From Prorocentrum cordatum (lineage: Eukaryota > Sar > Dinophyceae > Prorocentrales > Prorocentraceae), in the NCBI GenBank assembly GCA_963575745.1, contig CAUYUJ010017838.1, forward strand, positions 404,585 through 468,584: a stretch of DNA of 64,000 bases, given 5' to 3'. The position numbers and the translations under genes were made by a program. Below, one piece after another: positions 12,621 to 23,764 of this stretch. The stretch's first letter is position 1, and each line of letters opens with the position of its first letter. A model generated the notes under the pieces. It saw only the letters and a list, made by a program, of their open reading frames with translations, was not told the DNA's origin and did not search any database.

Positions 12621-14110
12621 ACCCAAAAAAAACACCACCAGAGCGCCGAACACATGTCACCCCGCGCACTTTCATCACAAAACCCAGCACCACGCTGTAA
12701 CACACGACCTACCGCCCACCCCGACCCAACGCACAACCCACCTTCGTACCACGCCGCCACACACACAGCTCCACACACACACCCGCAACACCTCCCTGCC
12801 GCCCCAGCCCACGCGCGCCCCCTTTCCCCCCCCTCCCCCCCCCTCCCACCCCACCCCGCACCTGGCCACCCCGCCCACGCATCCGCCGCGCCACGCCGCG
12901 CCCACGCGTCAGCCCACCCGCCGACCATTAGCATGCATCGCCCGCGAGCAGCCCGCCCCACCCACCACCACCACGCGCGTGTCCCCAGCCACGCAGCCAC
13001 CACTGCCCCCCCCCCCCCCCAACCCACCCCGCCCACCCCCACCGACCCCTAACCCCTCCCCGCACGACCCCGCCACCACGCCAGCACCGCCGCGCGAACG
13101 CGCCCACGCCGCCGCCACCGCCAGAACCCACCAGCACCACCTTGGCCCTTGGCAGTCCCATCCCCCCCAAAAAAAAAAAACACCAACCACCGCCAGCGCC
13201 GCGCACCGCCAGCACCACCGCCACCACCACCACCACCACCACCACCACACACACACACACACACACGCACACGCGCACGCACACGCACGCCGCGCACGCA
13301 CACGCACGCCACTAGGTGCTAGGGCTTGGCACCAGTGAAATCCTGGCGCAGGCGCTAGGGCGCCGCGTGCAGGCGCAGGCCTGATGGGGCAGCACAGCGT
13401 CGGGGCATGGGCAAGGGCGGTGGCGCCTCGAGTTGTTGAGATGGGCGGGCGCCCGATAGCCCGATGCCACGACGGCGCTGCACCCGATTGCCCGATGGCC
13501 CGGTGGCGAGCGCCCGATGGCCCGATGGCCCGAGCGCCGATGAGGCTGTTACCCCACGGCCCGATGGCACGGCGTTGCGAACCAAGCCCCCCCACCCCAC
13601 CCCACCACCACCACGCGCGCACACACACCCTCAAACCGCCCTACCGCAGCGCGCCTCAGCATGCAAGCACGCACCCTATCGCCACCGCAACCGCCACCGC
13701 CAACGCCCCGCCCTTGACCGCCGCCCGCGCAAGTGCCACGCGGCCAACTTCGCGCCTGCCCCTTCCGCACCCCAGCCCCCGCGCCGCTGTGCCACCGCAG
13801 CCAGCGCGCCCCCCCATCGCCCCCCCCCGCCCATCGCCCCCCGCGCCACCCGCCCCCCTCGCGACTAGGTAGATAGCGCCGCCTCGGCCCATCCACCCCG
13901 CTCACCTGCAACAGGCCCGCAGCAGCCGCGCCGGGGCACGCGCCACCGCCGCAGCTGCGGCCTCCCACTTTTCGCGCGAACTGCCCCCCCCCCCCCCCCC
14001 TGGCAACAGCTCCCCGAGCACGCCCCCCCCCCCCTGGCAACAGCTCCCCGAGCACGCAGGCGCACGACCCCCCCCCTGCCGCCTTCCCCCCCACCCACCG
14101 ACCACGCCTA
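12621..14110 (+). repeat. C-rich, G-poor strand-asymmetric region
   Basis: For about 700 bp the plus strand is nearly all C and A (CCACC, CCCACC, a CACACA run at 13,246-13,268), and it stays C-rich to about 14,110 with further C runs of 10-20. Around 13,455-13,570 a short GCCCGATGG unit is repeated. Long open frames here are poly-Pro/His or poly-Gly/Val and are not called genes. Confidence 0.8.
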
Positions 14111-14379
14111 CGGACACGGGCCCACCATGCCAATCATACCGCCGCCGCCACCGCCGCCAGTACTCGCCTGCCCACCCACCCACCCCCCGCGCGCCCCATG
14201 GGCGGGTGGCCATGGCGCACCTGGTACCCTGGCCAGAGCGCCTAGATCAGTGAGTAGACAAGGGGTGGAACCTCGACCAGCGCGCAGGGGGGGTTGGGGG
14301 GTACTTTGCAGAACCTGGATCACGCCCCGAGGGTGCCTGGGTACGATTTTACTCCGGAAACCACGATTTCGGAAAGAAC

Positions 14380-14850
14380 TTAAAACCAACTTTAAAACAA
14401 CTTAAAAATTGTTGTAAAGTTATGTTAAAGTTGTTATAACGTTCTTTCCGAAAAACTGCCTCGACACCCTCTCGACGGAAGGAGGTATGTCCTCGAAGTT
14501 GCCCAAGGTGGTCTGGCGCGCTTGACCGTATGTGCGCCCGCGTGGTTCAACCACTGTCTGCACGCGGAGTCGCATGTCCTTTCGTAGAGAACACGTACTG
14601 CTGCCGCGCCTGACAGTTCCGCACCGCTTGCGCCCGTCTCTATGAGGCAGCCATAGCTGATGGGCGATGCCCCAAGCGTTGTCTAGGGTCGTTTCAAAAT
14701 TGTTTTAAAGTTGATTTAAAGTTGTTTTGAAGTTGTTTTGAAGTTGTTTAAAATGATTTAAAGTTGTTTTAAGCTTGTTTTAAAGTTGTGTCAAAGTTTG
14801 TTTAACATTAGTTTAAAAGTGTTTAAAAGTAGTTTTAAAGATGCGGTCGG
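14380..14850 (+). repeat. TTTAAAGTTGTT repeats
   Basis: Two clusters (about 14,385-14,445 and 14,690-14,845) of irregular TTTTAAAGTTGTTTTGAAGTTG phrases. Related traces lie near 3,623 and 24,670 (reverse orientation). This AT-rich repeat stands out in GC-rich surroundings. Confidence 0.7.
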
Positions 14851-15660
14851 GCACCCGCGCCACGTGTCACATGCGTTTAAATGTTGTTCTGCCGGCATTG
14901 ACAAACTGCGCGCAAGACAAGGCTTCGCGATCATGGCCATCTACTTGCGGCGCGCACATGCGCCTCGCCTGCGCGGCCCAACACGTTTGCGCGCGGCGCG
15001 TACTTTCCCCAGCAACGCAAAGGGCGACCCCGCATGCAAATTCGCTGGAAAGGCGCGGCCTCCCCGCGCCCGCGCGTCGCGCAGACGTGCGCCACGCCCG
15101 CGCGACAATGGCTTTGTTCGCGACCAGTTGCGCCAGCGCCCGCGAAATCAGAGCTAGTCTTCGCCTTCGTCGGCGACGCAGCGCGCGCCGCCAGCCCCAG
15201 CGCGCGCAACTGGCCACGCATGGAGGTGGGATGCGGCGGTGAGGGGCGGTTGCGCTGATGATAATGGTTGATTGGCCCGCGGTCAGTCATGGCCGATGGG
15301 GGCGACACCCGCGCGCCAGATTGCACGCCGCCGCGGGGCACTCAGATGCCAGAGCCTGCGCCGCCCTGGAGCTGCCAGGGAAGTCCTCCTCTCCCTTCAC
15401 GGCCTTGAGCAACTGTGTGCAAGTGGTTGGCCACTCTGCTGGCGTGGTAACTCCTGGGTCCAGACATTAAGACGCGCTTGCGCGCCGCCCTCGGCAACTG
15501 CTCCTGCGACATGCTGCCTGCGTCATGGCTCCCCCCTTCTTGTATTGCACAGGCGATTGCCCTTGCTCGGGCTCTTGCCCTGACCCAGGACCTTGCCCAT
15601 GTCTTTATCGTCCTTCTAGCAATTGGCGGTGGATCAGGGTGCCCCCGGGCGGCGGCGGCG
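14851..15660. other. GC-rich intergenic sequence, no gene seen
   Basis: Several overlapping open frames of 60-130 codons on both strands are Arg/Ala-rich, have no domain character, and are explained by GC content. Confidence 0.45.
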
Positions 15661-15960
15661 TGCCAGCGGGTCCTAGTTGACCAGCGGGCGTCAAACATCT
15701 CTTTGCGAAAAGGCACGGTTGCCAGCGGCTCCAGTTGGCCAGCGGACACTAACCGACCCCTTGGCGAAGTGGCACAGGTGCCAGCGGGCCCCAGTTGGCC
15801 AGAGAACGCAACTTTGCTCTTCGCGCAGCGGCACAGTTGCCAGCGGGCCCCAGTTGGCCAACGGGCGCTAATTTGCCCATCGCGGTGTGGCACAGGCGCC
15901 GGCGGGCCCCAGCTGGCCAACGGACGCTAGCTGGCCCTCTGCGACGCGACACAATTGGGC
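15661..15960 (+). repeat. about 60-bp tandem repeat, 5 copies
   Basis: The phrase CCAGTTGGCC(A) recurs at 15,731, 15,791, 15,850 and 15,909 (period 59-60), with a partial copy before. Each unit also carries GGCACAGGTGCCAGCGGGC-like sequence. Units differ by many substitutions, so the array is old. Confidence 0.8.
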
Positions 15961-16600
15961 GCCAGAAGGCATGCCGCGCGATGGCGAGCTGCGCCGAGCT
16001 TACCGTCGGCAGCCATTATGTCTGCGCTGCGCGCAGTGGAGCGCCAGCAACGTCAAATGTTAGACCGTGGCGCGCCAGCTGCCCTTGCGCAAACCCGCCC
16101 GATCCGTCGGCCGCTCGCGTCGCCGCCGCCCCCCGCCGCCCCCGCCCCCCCCCCCCCGCCGCCAGCGCCCCCGACAATTGCTCCACCAACTCCTACATCT
16201 GCGCAAACGCCCCGCCTCCGCCGCCACCCCCCGTTCGGGCGCGCGCGGAAGGCCCGCGCGCAGCCAGTTCAGAGCGCGCCGTTCGCGCCGCGCTGGAACT
16301 GCCTATGCCGGCGCGCGCGTCGGGCGCCACTAGCCCCCCCGCGTCGGCACCTAGTAGACCCGACCGCAACCAACCAGGCGCGCGCGCAAGCCGCTGCGAT
16401 GGATGATAGCGCGGGGCGCGCGTTACCGCGGCGCCGAGGCACGCGCCCGCGCTGAAGCGCGCGCAGCGACGGCTTTGGACCACGCGCCCATCTAGACCGA
16501 CCCCCCGACGCGCAACGCGCGAATCTGAGCGACGGGGCGCGGCCCGCCGAGATTGCCGCTTCGGGCCGAGGCGGGGCGGCGAGAGTCCACCCCCATCCGA
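15961..16600. other. GC-rich intergenic sequence, no gene seen
   Basis: Contains CGCGC-rich stretches and a C run near 16,145. Ala/Pro/Arg-rich open frames on both strands are treated as compositional. Confidence 0.45.
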
Positions 16601-16604
16601 GATT

Positions 16605-16822
16605 CGATCTCTTTACAACCAGAACAACCACTTTACAACCAGATGGGTTACTTTACAACCAACATAGGATTGGAAAGTATGGATTTTCATCGAGAACGTC
16701 CACTTTGCAACCAGAACGGCCCACTTTACAACCAGAGCGGACCACTTTACAACCAGAACGGGCCACTTTACAACCAGAACGGGCCACTTTACAACCAGAA
16801 CGGACCACTTTACAACCAGCTC
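16605..16822 (+). repeat. 21-bp tandem repeat, ACTTTACAACCAGAACGGNCC
   Basis: Six clear consecutive copies of a 21-bp unit lie at 16,699-16,820 and looser copies at 16,612-16,660. Because 21 is a multiple of 3 the frame stays open (PLYNQNG repeats). The same unit occurs inverted at 18,323-18,437. Confidence 0.9.
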
Positions 16823-16854
16823 AGAGTGGCCGTGCGTGTTTGGGCGTTCCGCAA

Positions 16855-17010
16855 AGTGCTCCAGAGCAAGTGGGCGCCCTGAAAGATGCCCCAGAGCAAG
16901 TGGGCGCTCTGAAAAATGCTCCAGAGCAAGTGGGCGCTCTCAAAAGTGCTCCAAGGCGCGCGGACGCTCTGAAAAGTGCTCCAGAGCACGTGGGCGCTCT
17001 GGAGCCCGAG
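16855..17010 (+). repeat. 30-bp tandem repeat, 5 copies
   Basis: CCAGAGCAAGTGGGCGCTCT begins at 16,861, 16,891, 16,921, 16,951 (variant) and 16,981, an exact period of 30 bp. Confidence 0.9.
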
Positions 17011-17033
17011 CGCCTGCACTCTCTGCGCAGGCC

Positions 17034-17300
17034 CCAGCGATGCCTCTGAGCCCGAGCGCCTGAACGCCCTGCGCAGGCTCCAGCGATGCCTCTGAGCCCG
17101 AGGACCTGGACGCTCTGCGCAGGCCCCAGCGATGCCTCTGAGCCCGAGGACCTGGACGCTCTGCGCAGGCCCCAGCGATGCCTCTGAGCCCGAGGACCTG
17201 GACGCTCTGCGCAGGCCCCAGCGATGCCTCTGAGCCCGAGCGCCTGGACGCTCTGAGCAGGCCCCAGCGATGCCTCTGAGCCCGAGCGCCTGGACGCTCT
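17034..17300 (+). repeat. 46-bp tandem repeat, 6 copies
   Basis: TGCCTCTGAGCCCGAG begins at 17,041, 17,087, 17,133, 17,179, 17,225 and 17,271, an exact period of 46 bp. It directly follows the 30-bp array and shares GAGCCCGAGCGCCTG-like sequence with its last unit. Confidence 0.92.
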
Positions 17301-18322
17301 GGCGCTCTGAGCCCAGCAGACTAAGACAGGGCTTGCTAGCAGGGGCCAAGCGGCCTCAACAAGGGCCCCGTGCTCGCACGGGAATACGGCGACAGCATGC
17401 GTAGGAAGGCTCAGGGCGACGCGCTGCCCATTTTAGGGATCCCTCACAGGAAGCGAGCCAGTGGCCTCCACAAGGGCCCAGCGCCCCAGGGAACTAGGCC
17501 ATTGGCACCGCGGGTCTCTTGGGCCACGTTGGCCCCTGAAGCCCCACGGTATTCTGCAAGGGGTTAACTGCTCCAGCTCCAGTTGGCCCCCTGCTGCTCC
17601 TCTTCTTGGAAGATCGAGGTTCAACGTTCCGGATAAATGCAACGATTTCGAAGATCGTTCCTTCCAGCGTCAGCCACAGTGCCAGCGCAGCAACGCAGGT
17701 ATCCTGCTCGGGCAGCAGCCTCAGCCACCGTGCCAGCGCAGCAGCTTGAGCCACCGTGACAGCGCATCACCGCCACCTTTGTGCCTGCTACCACCACACT
17801 TACCGCTGCAGCCCCGCTACCTCCACAATTCCGACTGACCCCCCGCTACCACCGCAAATCCCATTGCAGCCCAGCTACCACCGCAGTTCCCACCGCTGCC
17901 TGGCGACCGCCACAGTTGCCACCGCAGCTTCCCAACACCATGCAGTTCCCATTGTAGCCCCCGCTACCACCACATCTCCCACTACAGCTTCCCGCTGCCA
18001 TGCAGCTCCAGTCTTGGACGGGATCATGGTTTATTCGTATGTCCTGCGCGACTAGCCTTCGTCCGTCAGAAAAAGGCAGAGCAAGGAATGGCAGAACTGA
18101 CCGACAGAGCTTAGAGAGCAGGTCAAAACCCTAATCCGCCCACCAGCACGCAACATACCATAGCGCGCCAGGTCGCCGCATCGCCAACGCGTGCGCAGTG
18201 CTTCTTCGTGCGCGATGGGCAACTTCACAACCAACATGCATCAAAGAGCCCAATGCCACCCTTGCGCTTGCCCACGGAGATTTCAGGGAAAGGCCCGCGT
18301 GCATTCAATATGTGTTTTTACT
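17301..18322. other. intergenic, weak CAGC/CCACCG repeats
   Basis: GCCAGCGCAGCAG and CTACCACCGCA phrases recur loosely between 17,670 and 18,010. No gene recognised. Confidence 0.4.
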
Positions 18323-18437
18323 TGCCTGGTTGTAAAGTGCCCTTCCTGGTTGTAAAGTGCCCTTCTCGGATTTTGTAAGCTGGTTGTAAAGTGACCCATC
18401 TGGTTGTGAAGTGCGCTTCTGGTTGTAAAGTGACCCA
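18323..18437 (-). repeat. inverted copies of the 21-bp TTTACAACCAG repeat
   Basis: TGGTTGTAAAGTG(A/C)CC(C/T) recurs five times. It is the reverse complement of the 16.6-kb unit, so the two arrays face each other across 1.5 kb. Confidence 0.85.
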
Positions 18438-18448
18438 CGCGCCCCCCA

Positions 18449-18449
<1 letters not shown>

Positions 18450-18485
<36 letters not shown>
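18450..18485 (+). repeat. poly-C run, 36 nt
   Basis: Uninterrupted C run, followed by further short C runs to about 18,530. It lies directly beside the inverted 21-bp repeats. Confidence 0.9.
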
Positions 18486-18486
<1 letters not shown>

Positions 18487-19405
18487 CACTGCCCCCCCCC
18501 AAACCCCCCGCCCCCCCCCCGCCCCCCTCCCGCATGGAAAACCAACGCCGCGCGCGCAAAACTGCCTGCCGCGCTTCTCCGCCCGCCATGAGCCCGCCGC
18601 CGCCGCCCGCGCGCCCCGCGCGCGCGCTGCTGCACGCGCAACAACGCGCGCAAACGCGCGAACGCACCACCCGCGCCAACGGCCAGACCTACGCCGCGTC
18701 AAGCAACGCTGCCATTTCTTCGGGCTGCGACACCGCCAACACTACCACCGCCAACAACAACGCCCCGAGCACCGCCACCACCACCGCTACACACGCCAAC
18801 CCACCGTTCGCGCGCAAGCGGCCACCCTTGCTCGATGCGTAGCACCCAGGGAACTAGATCAGAAATCCGTGTCTTCCGCCGAGGGCGAACGTCTGAATTG
18901 AAGGCCGACGCCGAAGTCTTAAAGCCTGCCGTCGCAAACGCAAATGCACCGCGCCAGGTGCGGCAACGAGCTTCGATTTGTCGTTGGCGTGGTTGGTGAA
19001 CGGTGGGCGGTCAGGTCCTCGCAGCTGCGCGTGCAGCGCCAATGCGCGGTTGGCGACATGCACGTGCCGAAGCGAATCGCAGCCGAGTGGTGGGGCGCCG
19101 CGCGTTTCCGTCGCGCTGCCACGTGCGCGCAGCGGCGCGCGCCAGACATATAATGACCATTCCGATGGATGACAGAACCAGGTGGGCCGCACCTTGTCCA
19201 CCAACGCCATCATCCGCGTGAGCCCCCAGCGCACAGGTCAAGCGCGCGCGCGTCGGGTGGCTCGAAACGCGACGCCGTGGCAGTTGAACCAGGCAGGCGT
19301 GCGATGATCTTACTGCGCGTGCACAAACCCGCCTTAAGTTTGATGCCGCGCGCGCCAATGGCGATACGCAGCCTGGCAGGCCGCGCGTGATGGACCCTCC
19401 GCGGC
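18486..19405. other. GC-rich intergenic sequence, no gene seen
   Basis: CGCGCG-rich stretches at 18,600-18,665. Several compositional open frames overlap on both strands around 18,850-19,390, none convincing. Confidence 0.4.
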
Positions 19406-19409
19406 TTCA

Positions 19410-19690
19410 TCGCTCGCGGTGCGTGTGTGTGCGTGTGTGCGTGCGCGCGTGTGTGCGCGTGTGTGCGTGTGTGCGTGTGTGTGCGTGTGTGCGTGTGTGC
19501 GTGTGCGCGTGTGTGCGTGCGTGCGTGCGTGTGTGCGTGTGTGCGTGTGTGCGTGTGTACGTGTGAGCGCGTGTGCGTGTGTGCGTGTGTGCGTGTGCGC
19601 GTGTGTGCGCGTGTGCGTGTGTACGTGTGAGCGTGTGTGCGTGTGTGCGTGCGTGCGCGTGCGTGCGTGCGTGCGCGCGCGTTCGCAGGC
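19410..19690 (+). repeat. GTGTGC/GTGCGT microsatellite
   Basis: About 280 bp of alternating purine-pyrimidine GTGTGCGTGTGTGCG. Such DNA can adopt Z-form. Translations are Val/Cys/Arg or His/Thr/Arg repeats. Confidence 0.95.
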
Positions 19691-20368
19691 GGCGTGCGTG
19701 GCCCAACCGTCGCTGATGCATTGGGTAGTGCACCTGCGCGGCAGCGTGCACACGTAGCATGCTGCCGCTGTTTCGTGCAATGCTGCGGCACCAAGTAGCA
19801 TGCACACACACGCACGAACCGCAACTTGCTCTGCAGCTGCAGCCGTGAGAGAACGCATCCTCCGCTTGCTCAGCCACTTGGTCTGTATCGTTTTCGTCCT
19901 GTTGGTTTTCCTCCTCCTCCTCCTCCTTCTCCTCCTCCTCCTCATCATCCTCCGTCTCCTCCTCCTCCTCCTCCTCCTCATCCTCCCCCTCCTGCTCCCT
20001 ACTCCTCCTTTTCCCCTTCCCCTCCCCCCCCCCTCCTCCTCCTGTCCCCCCCCCCCCCCCCGCCGCGCTTGGCCCAGGGCGCCTTCTAACGCATATCAGG
20101 GGGTCTTGGCGGACCGAATCGCCAGATTCAAGATTATGTTCAAAGGAGGTCGGCATTTCTAAAATGTTTTCTTTCACGGGCACTGCTCGGGGTCGGGCCC
20201 TTCGCCAGCTCGCTGGCGCCCCTCCTGCTCAAACAGCGGGCGGCCCCCAGGAGTCTCTCGCAGGACATCCCTCGCACCACGTCTGCACTTGAAACTTCTG
20301 CCCCAACCAGCTCTGCGCGAAGCCCTGCCCTCGCCACCGCGACAGCTCAGCAGAAAAAAGAGGAGAGG
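19691..20368. other. intergenic with pyrimidine tract
   Basis: A CTCCTC-rich tract runs from 19,908 to 20,065 and ends in a C run. The part from about 20,170 could hold a further 3' exon of gene C (minus-strand open frame down to 20,174), but that frame is not convincing. Confidence 0.35.

Positions 20369-20419
<51 letters not shown>
20369..20419 (+). repeat. poly-A run, 51 nt (poly-T on gene strand)
   Basis: Pure A run on the plus strand. On the minus strand the T run is followed by CCTCTCCTCTTTTTTCTGCTGAG, which resembles an overlong polypyrimidine tract before a 3' splice site. It may lie inside an intron of gene C. Confidence 0.85.
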
Positions 20420-20420
<1 letters not shown>

Positions 20421-20439
20421 GACAGAAGACCAAGCGGGC

Positions 20440-23400
20440 GGCCCTGAGCGGGCAACCGAATCTGATTTTCAGTGGCGCAGTTGACTCTCGTAACCACGCA
20501 GACTGCATAAAACTCATGCTTGCTAGGATAAAACGTGATGCCTCCGTTGGGCGGCACGTGCAAATAATGCGGCAACTGAGCAGCGGCTGCCGCGGCAGCG
20601 GCAGCTGCTGCAACACTCCCATCATCTTCACACCCAGAAATGAGATCGTCGACGTCGCCGCCGCCTGGAGGGCGGTCGCCTCCAGCGCCATCATCTCCAG
20701 GAGAATATGTCCCATCGGACTCGTCACCGTTGGGCTCGGACTCATCATCGACGGGGGCGGCCTCCGCATCGCTAGCCTTGTTGCCGTTCTCATCGTCAGT
20801 GGCGCTGTCAATATAATCATCAAGACCCATGTTCCATCGAAGCTTCGCCTCGCGACTCGGACGCGCCACGGGGTCCCAAACTCGATGCATCTGCCCATCA
20901 CCCTCCTCAAACGGATGCACGATGCAGAGCTTGGGGGACATGCTGCCCACTACTCTGTCGGACTGAGACAATCGAAACCAAGCCGTCTCCAATCGCAGAT
21001 TCTTGTCGAGGCAGCCGAGCCCCCGCCAAAAAGTTGAAGCTCCGAAAGCAGACGTGAGAACGCGTTCCCCTGCAAGACACTCACGTAAGGATGATGGCTC
21101 TGCCGACGAAGCGCGATGCCATAAGAGATAGATCGGGGGTAAAGATGCATAACCAACATGCCTCCATGCAAACTGCAGCCCGCCGACCTCGCAGCCGGCA
21201 GCGGCAGCATCGCTGGGGACAGGGGCGCCAACGAAAAGGACGGCGAAGGAGCCAAGCTGAAGAGCTTTTCTGTCACGAGCTCCACGCAGGGACGCACTCG
21301 CGGCCTTGCGAATGTTGTCGCCCATGACTTTTCTGTGGTTCGCTGCCCCGCGCTTGCACATGCATATCCCAGGCCGTGAAGCACATGGAGGGGCGGGTCA
21401 CCTTCAGAGGTGGCCTCTGCCATTTCCTGCACACCCATCCTTGCCCTATGAACCTCCGTCCTCCACACTTCCTCCAGTCATCCTGCCTCCTCCACCTCCT
21501 CTCCATCCTGACGTCATCTCCTGTGCTACTAATATGGGGGAAATTGGTGAATAGGATTTGACCGTCCACCTGTTTCGGCATTTCGGGCACGGGACAAGTC
21601 TGCACTTGTCTATGCAGTTGGGCCCATTGAGCCCGCAAACGCTCACGCACAGCTTGTGAGGCAGCAGCAGTGCGAGGAGCTCTGAGAAGACGCGCCCCGA
21701 CTGCTAGCGCATCCGCTGGCTCGAAACTCATGCGCCTCAGGGGGCGCTCACCAACCGCATCATGGCATGTAGGTCGGGGTCGCAAGCAATCTCGGAAATG
21801 TCGACAGGCTGGCACAGCGTCAAGAAATTCACGTACGAGAACACCCCCATGGTCTGGGCCACCCTCATATTGCATCAGCGTCTGGCGGCGCTTCTCGACC
21901 ACGGCTGTCGAGACGCGACCCTCTGCCGTGAAACGAGCTTTCAATGTCATGGCGCGTTCCCAGCCGTTCTTCCCAGGGACAAGTGGCTCAATTGCAGACG
22001 TTGAAAGATGCGTCCCTTGTGAAGGGCTATCCAGCAAAGCTTGTTGGACGAGCCATTGGGCGACCTCATTCTCGCGCCGCTGCCTCTTAGCTGCACGAGC
22101 GGCCACCCGAGTAGAACCCTGTGCAGCTGCATTGCCCAGGCGGCGCTGCTCCGTGGCGGACCGACCCCGCTCGAGCAACTGGCTTCGCTCCTCGGGGGTC
22201 AGGTTTCGTACATTTCCGACATGATGCTCATGTCTCTCACTTCAGGATGGCTTGCCACGAACATTCGCCATGCGCCGCCACCACCGCGCCTCTTCTTGCC
22301 AGAGGCCTGAGCGGGCCCGCCAGTCGCATCCAGCCCAGGTCCGCCTATGTCACCGCCGTCATCGGCAGCCGCGGACGCAGGGAACAGATACTCCCCACGC
22401 GGGCAGCGTGCTTTCGATAAAGCCGAAGAACCTCGAATGCAGAAACATCGTCCACTGACGGCGGCGTGGTCTGGTTGCTGCGACCGAGAAGCACGCGGCG
22501 AATTGCAGAACGCTTGGCTTCCAAGGCGCTCGCGTCAAAAGAAGCTGACAGCACAGCCACGCGCAAGCCCATCAAAGCTGCATCACACGCCAAACCATGC
22601 TCCTTCCACGTCGCGATGAACGCTTCCGTCCAATGGCACCACAAATGAACATCGTGCTCAATCTCCATGATGAGGGAATCGTCATCTGGAGTGACGAGCA
22701 ACCTGAATAGCTTGAAAGGGTACCCTTTTGTGGAGGTCGCGCAGCTCCTCAGTCAGGCACATGGTCATGGCCAACGCTTGAAATGCCTTGGTTCTCAAAC
22801 CCTGCGTCCGTGAGTGCAAAGGCACTGCGCCCCGCAACTCTGCTGTCGACATGCGGCGTGCGACATCTGTCGTAACATGGTCTTCCAGCTCGCACGTCGC
22901 GGCAACGAGGCCGCGATATGTATATGCGCAGCCACTCGTGCCCTGCAGCAATGCAATTGCTGCTTGCTCGCCCTCGCAATCTCGGAACGACTCCCCGCCA
23001 AGGAATAGGAGCGATGTCATCAAATACATCTGCGGCTCGAGCACGTGCGCCAGAGCGACCATGTCTCCCAAGCAGCCATGCCCAGCCCTGTCGCTGCCGC
23101 ACATGCCCAGCGCCAAGGATCGAGAGCGAGATTGTTGAGCCTGCAACTCTTCCCATGGCGTCTTGGCAGGGCGGCGCGCCGATGCTGCGTCAGCACCGAC
23201 CTCGCCAGGGACTGGGGCCGCAGGGCCGCCATCTGGCTCGTCCCCGATGGCAGCAGCGCGCTGCTCCCATGATGCATTTGCTGGAACGTGGCGGGGCACT
23301 CGCGCAAGCTTCGAACCGACCTTGGCACAAAAACGGCTGAATACTCTAGTGAATAATCTATTGCACCCCTCGAACACCCCAATCCAATTCACAACGAGCT

Positions 23401-23764
23401 CCTGTCTTGTCCACCTGTGAACTGAGAATGGTTTCGGCGCTGCGCCACACAGCGCCTGCACCCCATAGACCAAGAGCTTCGCAAGGCAATCCTCGCGACC
23501 GCTGCAACACCCAGCGCGCCAATGAACGAGTGTCTGGCCTTCCAGGTCACCAGTGAACAGCGCCTCTACAGCGGTGCGCCGCAGCCGGACGAGCTTCTCT
23601 GGCGAGTGCCAGAACACATCCAATAACGACGGCACATCGTTGCGGTAGTTCGGGGGCGGTGCACCATACCGATACTCAATGGATTCCGTGAGGACGCGGC
23701 GGAGTTCCCGTCTCATGATAACCATGGCGGACCCCATTCCGATGGACAATGATACATGAATCAT
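20440..23764 (-). CDS. gene C: large protein of unknown function, multiple frame changes
   Basis: Protein-like sequence runs from ATG 23,764 (MIHVSLSIGMGSAMVIMRRE) to about 20,440, but hops frame at about 22,695 (DLHK to YPFKLFRLLVTP), 22,405 (LYRKHA to RGEYLFPASA), 22,210 (SEMYE to LTPEERSQLLERG) and 21,365 (TAWDM to CKRGAANHRK). Each hop is one base and continues a sensible protein. Around 22,310-22,180 the order KKRRGGGGAWRMFVASHPEV...LTPEERSQLLERG loosely resembles an HMG box. The C-terminal third is acidic (DSATDDENG...DDESEPNGDESDG) with an Ala run. The frame is also open for about 24 codons upstream of the ATG (EEQTLKLFAPHISF), so an upstream exon is possible. The family feels like a common dinoflagellate 'unnamed product', but that is memory, not proof. 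Confidence 0.7.

Noticed and set aside
12492-14133. Pro/His- and Gly/Val-rich frames of 100-240 codons
   Set aside because: Explained by C-rich strand composition; no domain and no splice context.
16855-17300. CRISPR-like 30-bp and 46-bp repeats
   Set aside because: Contiguous tandem repeats without spacers.
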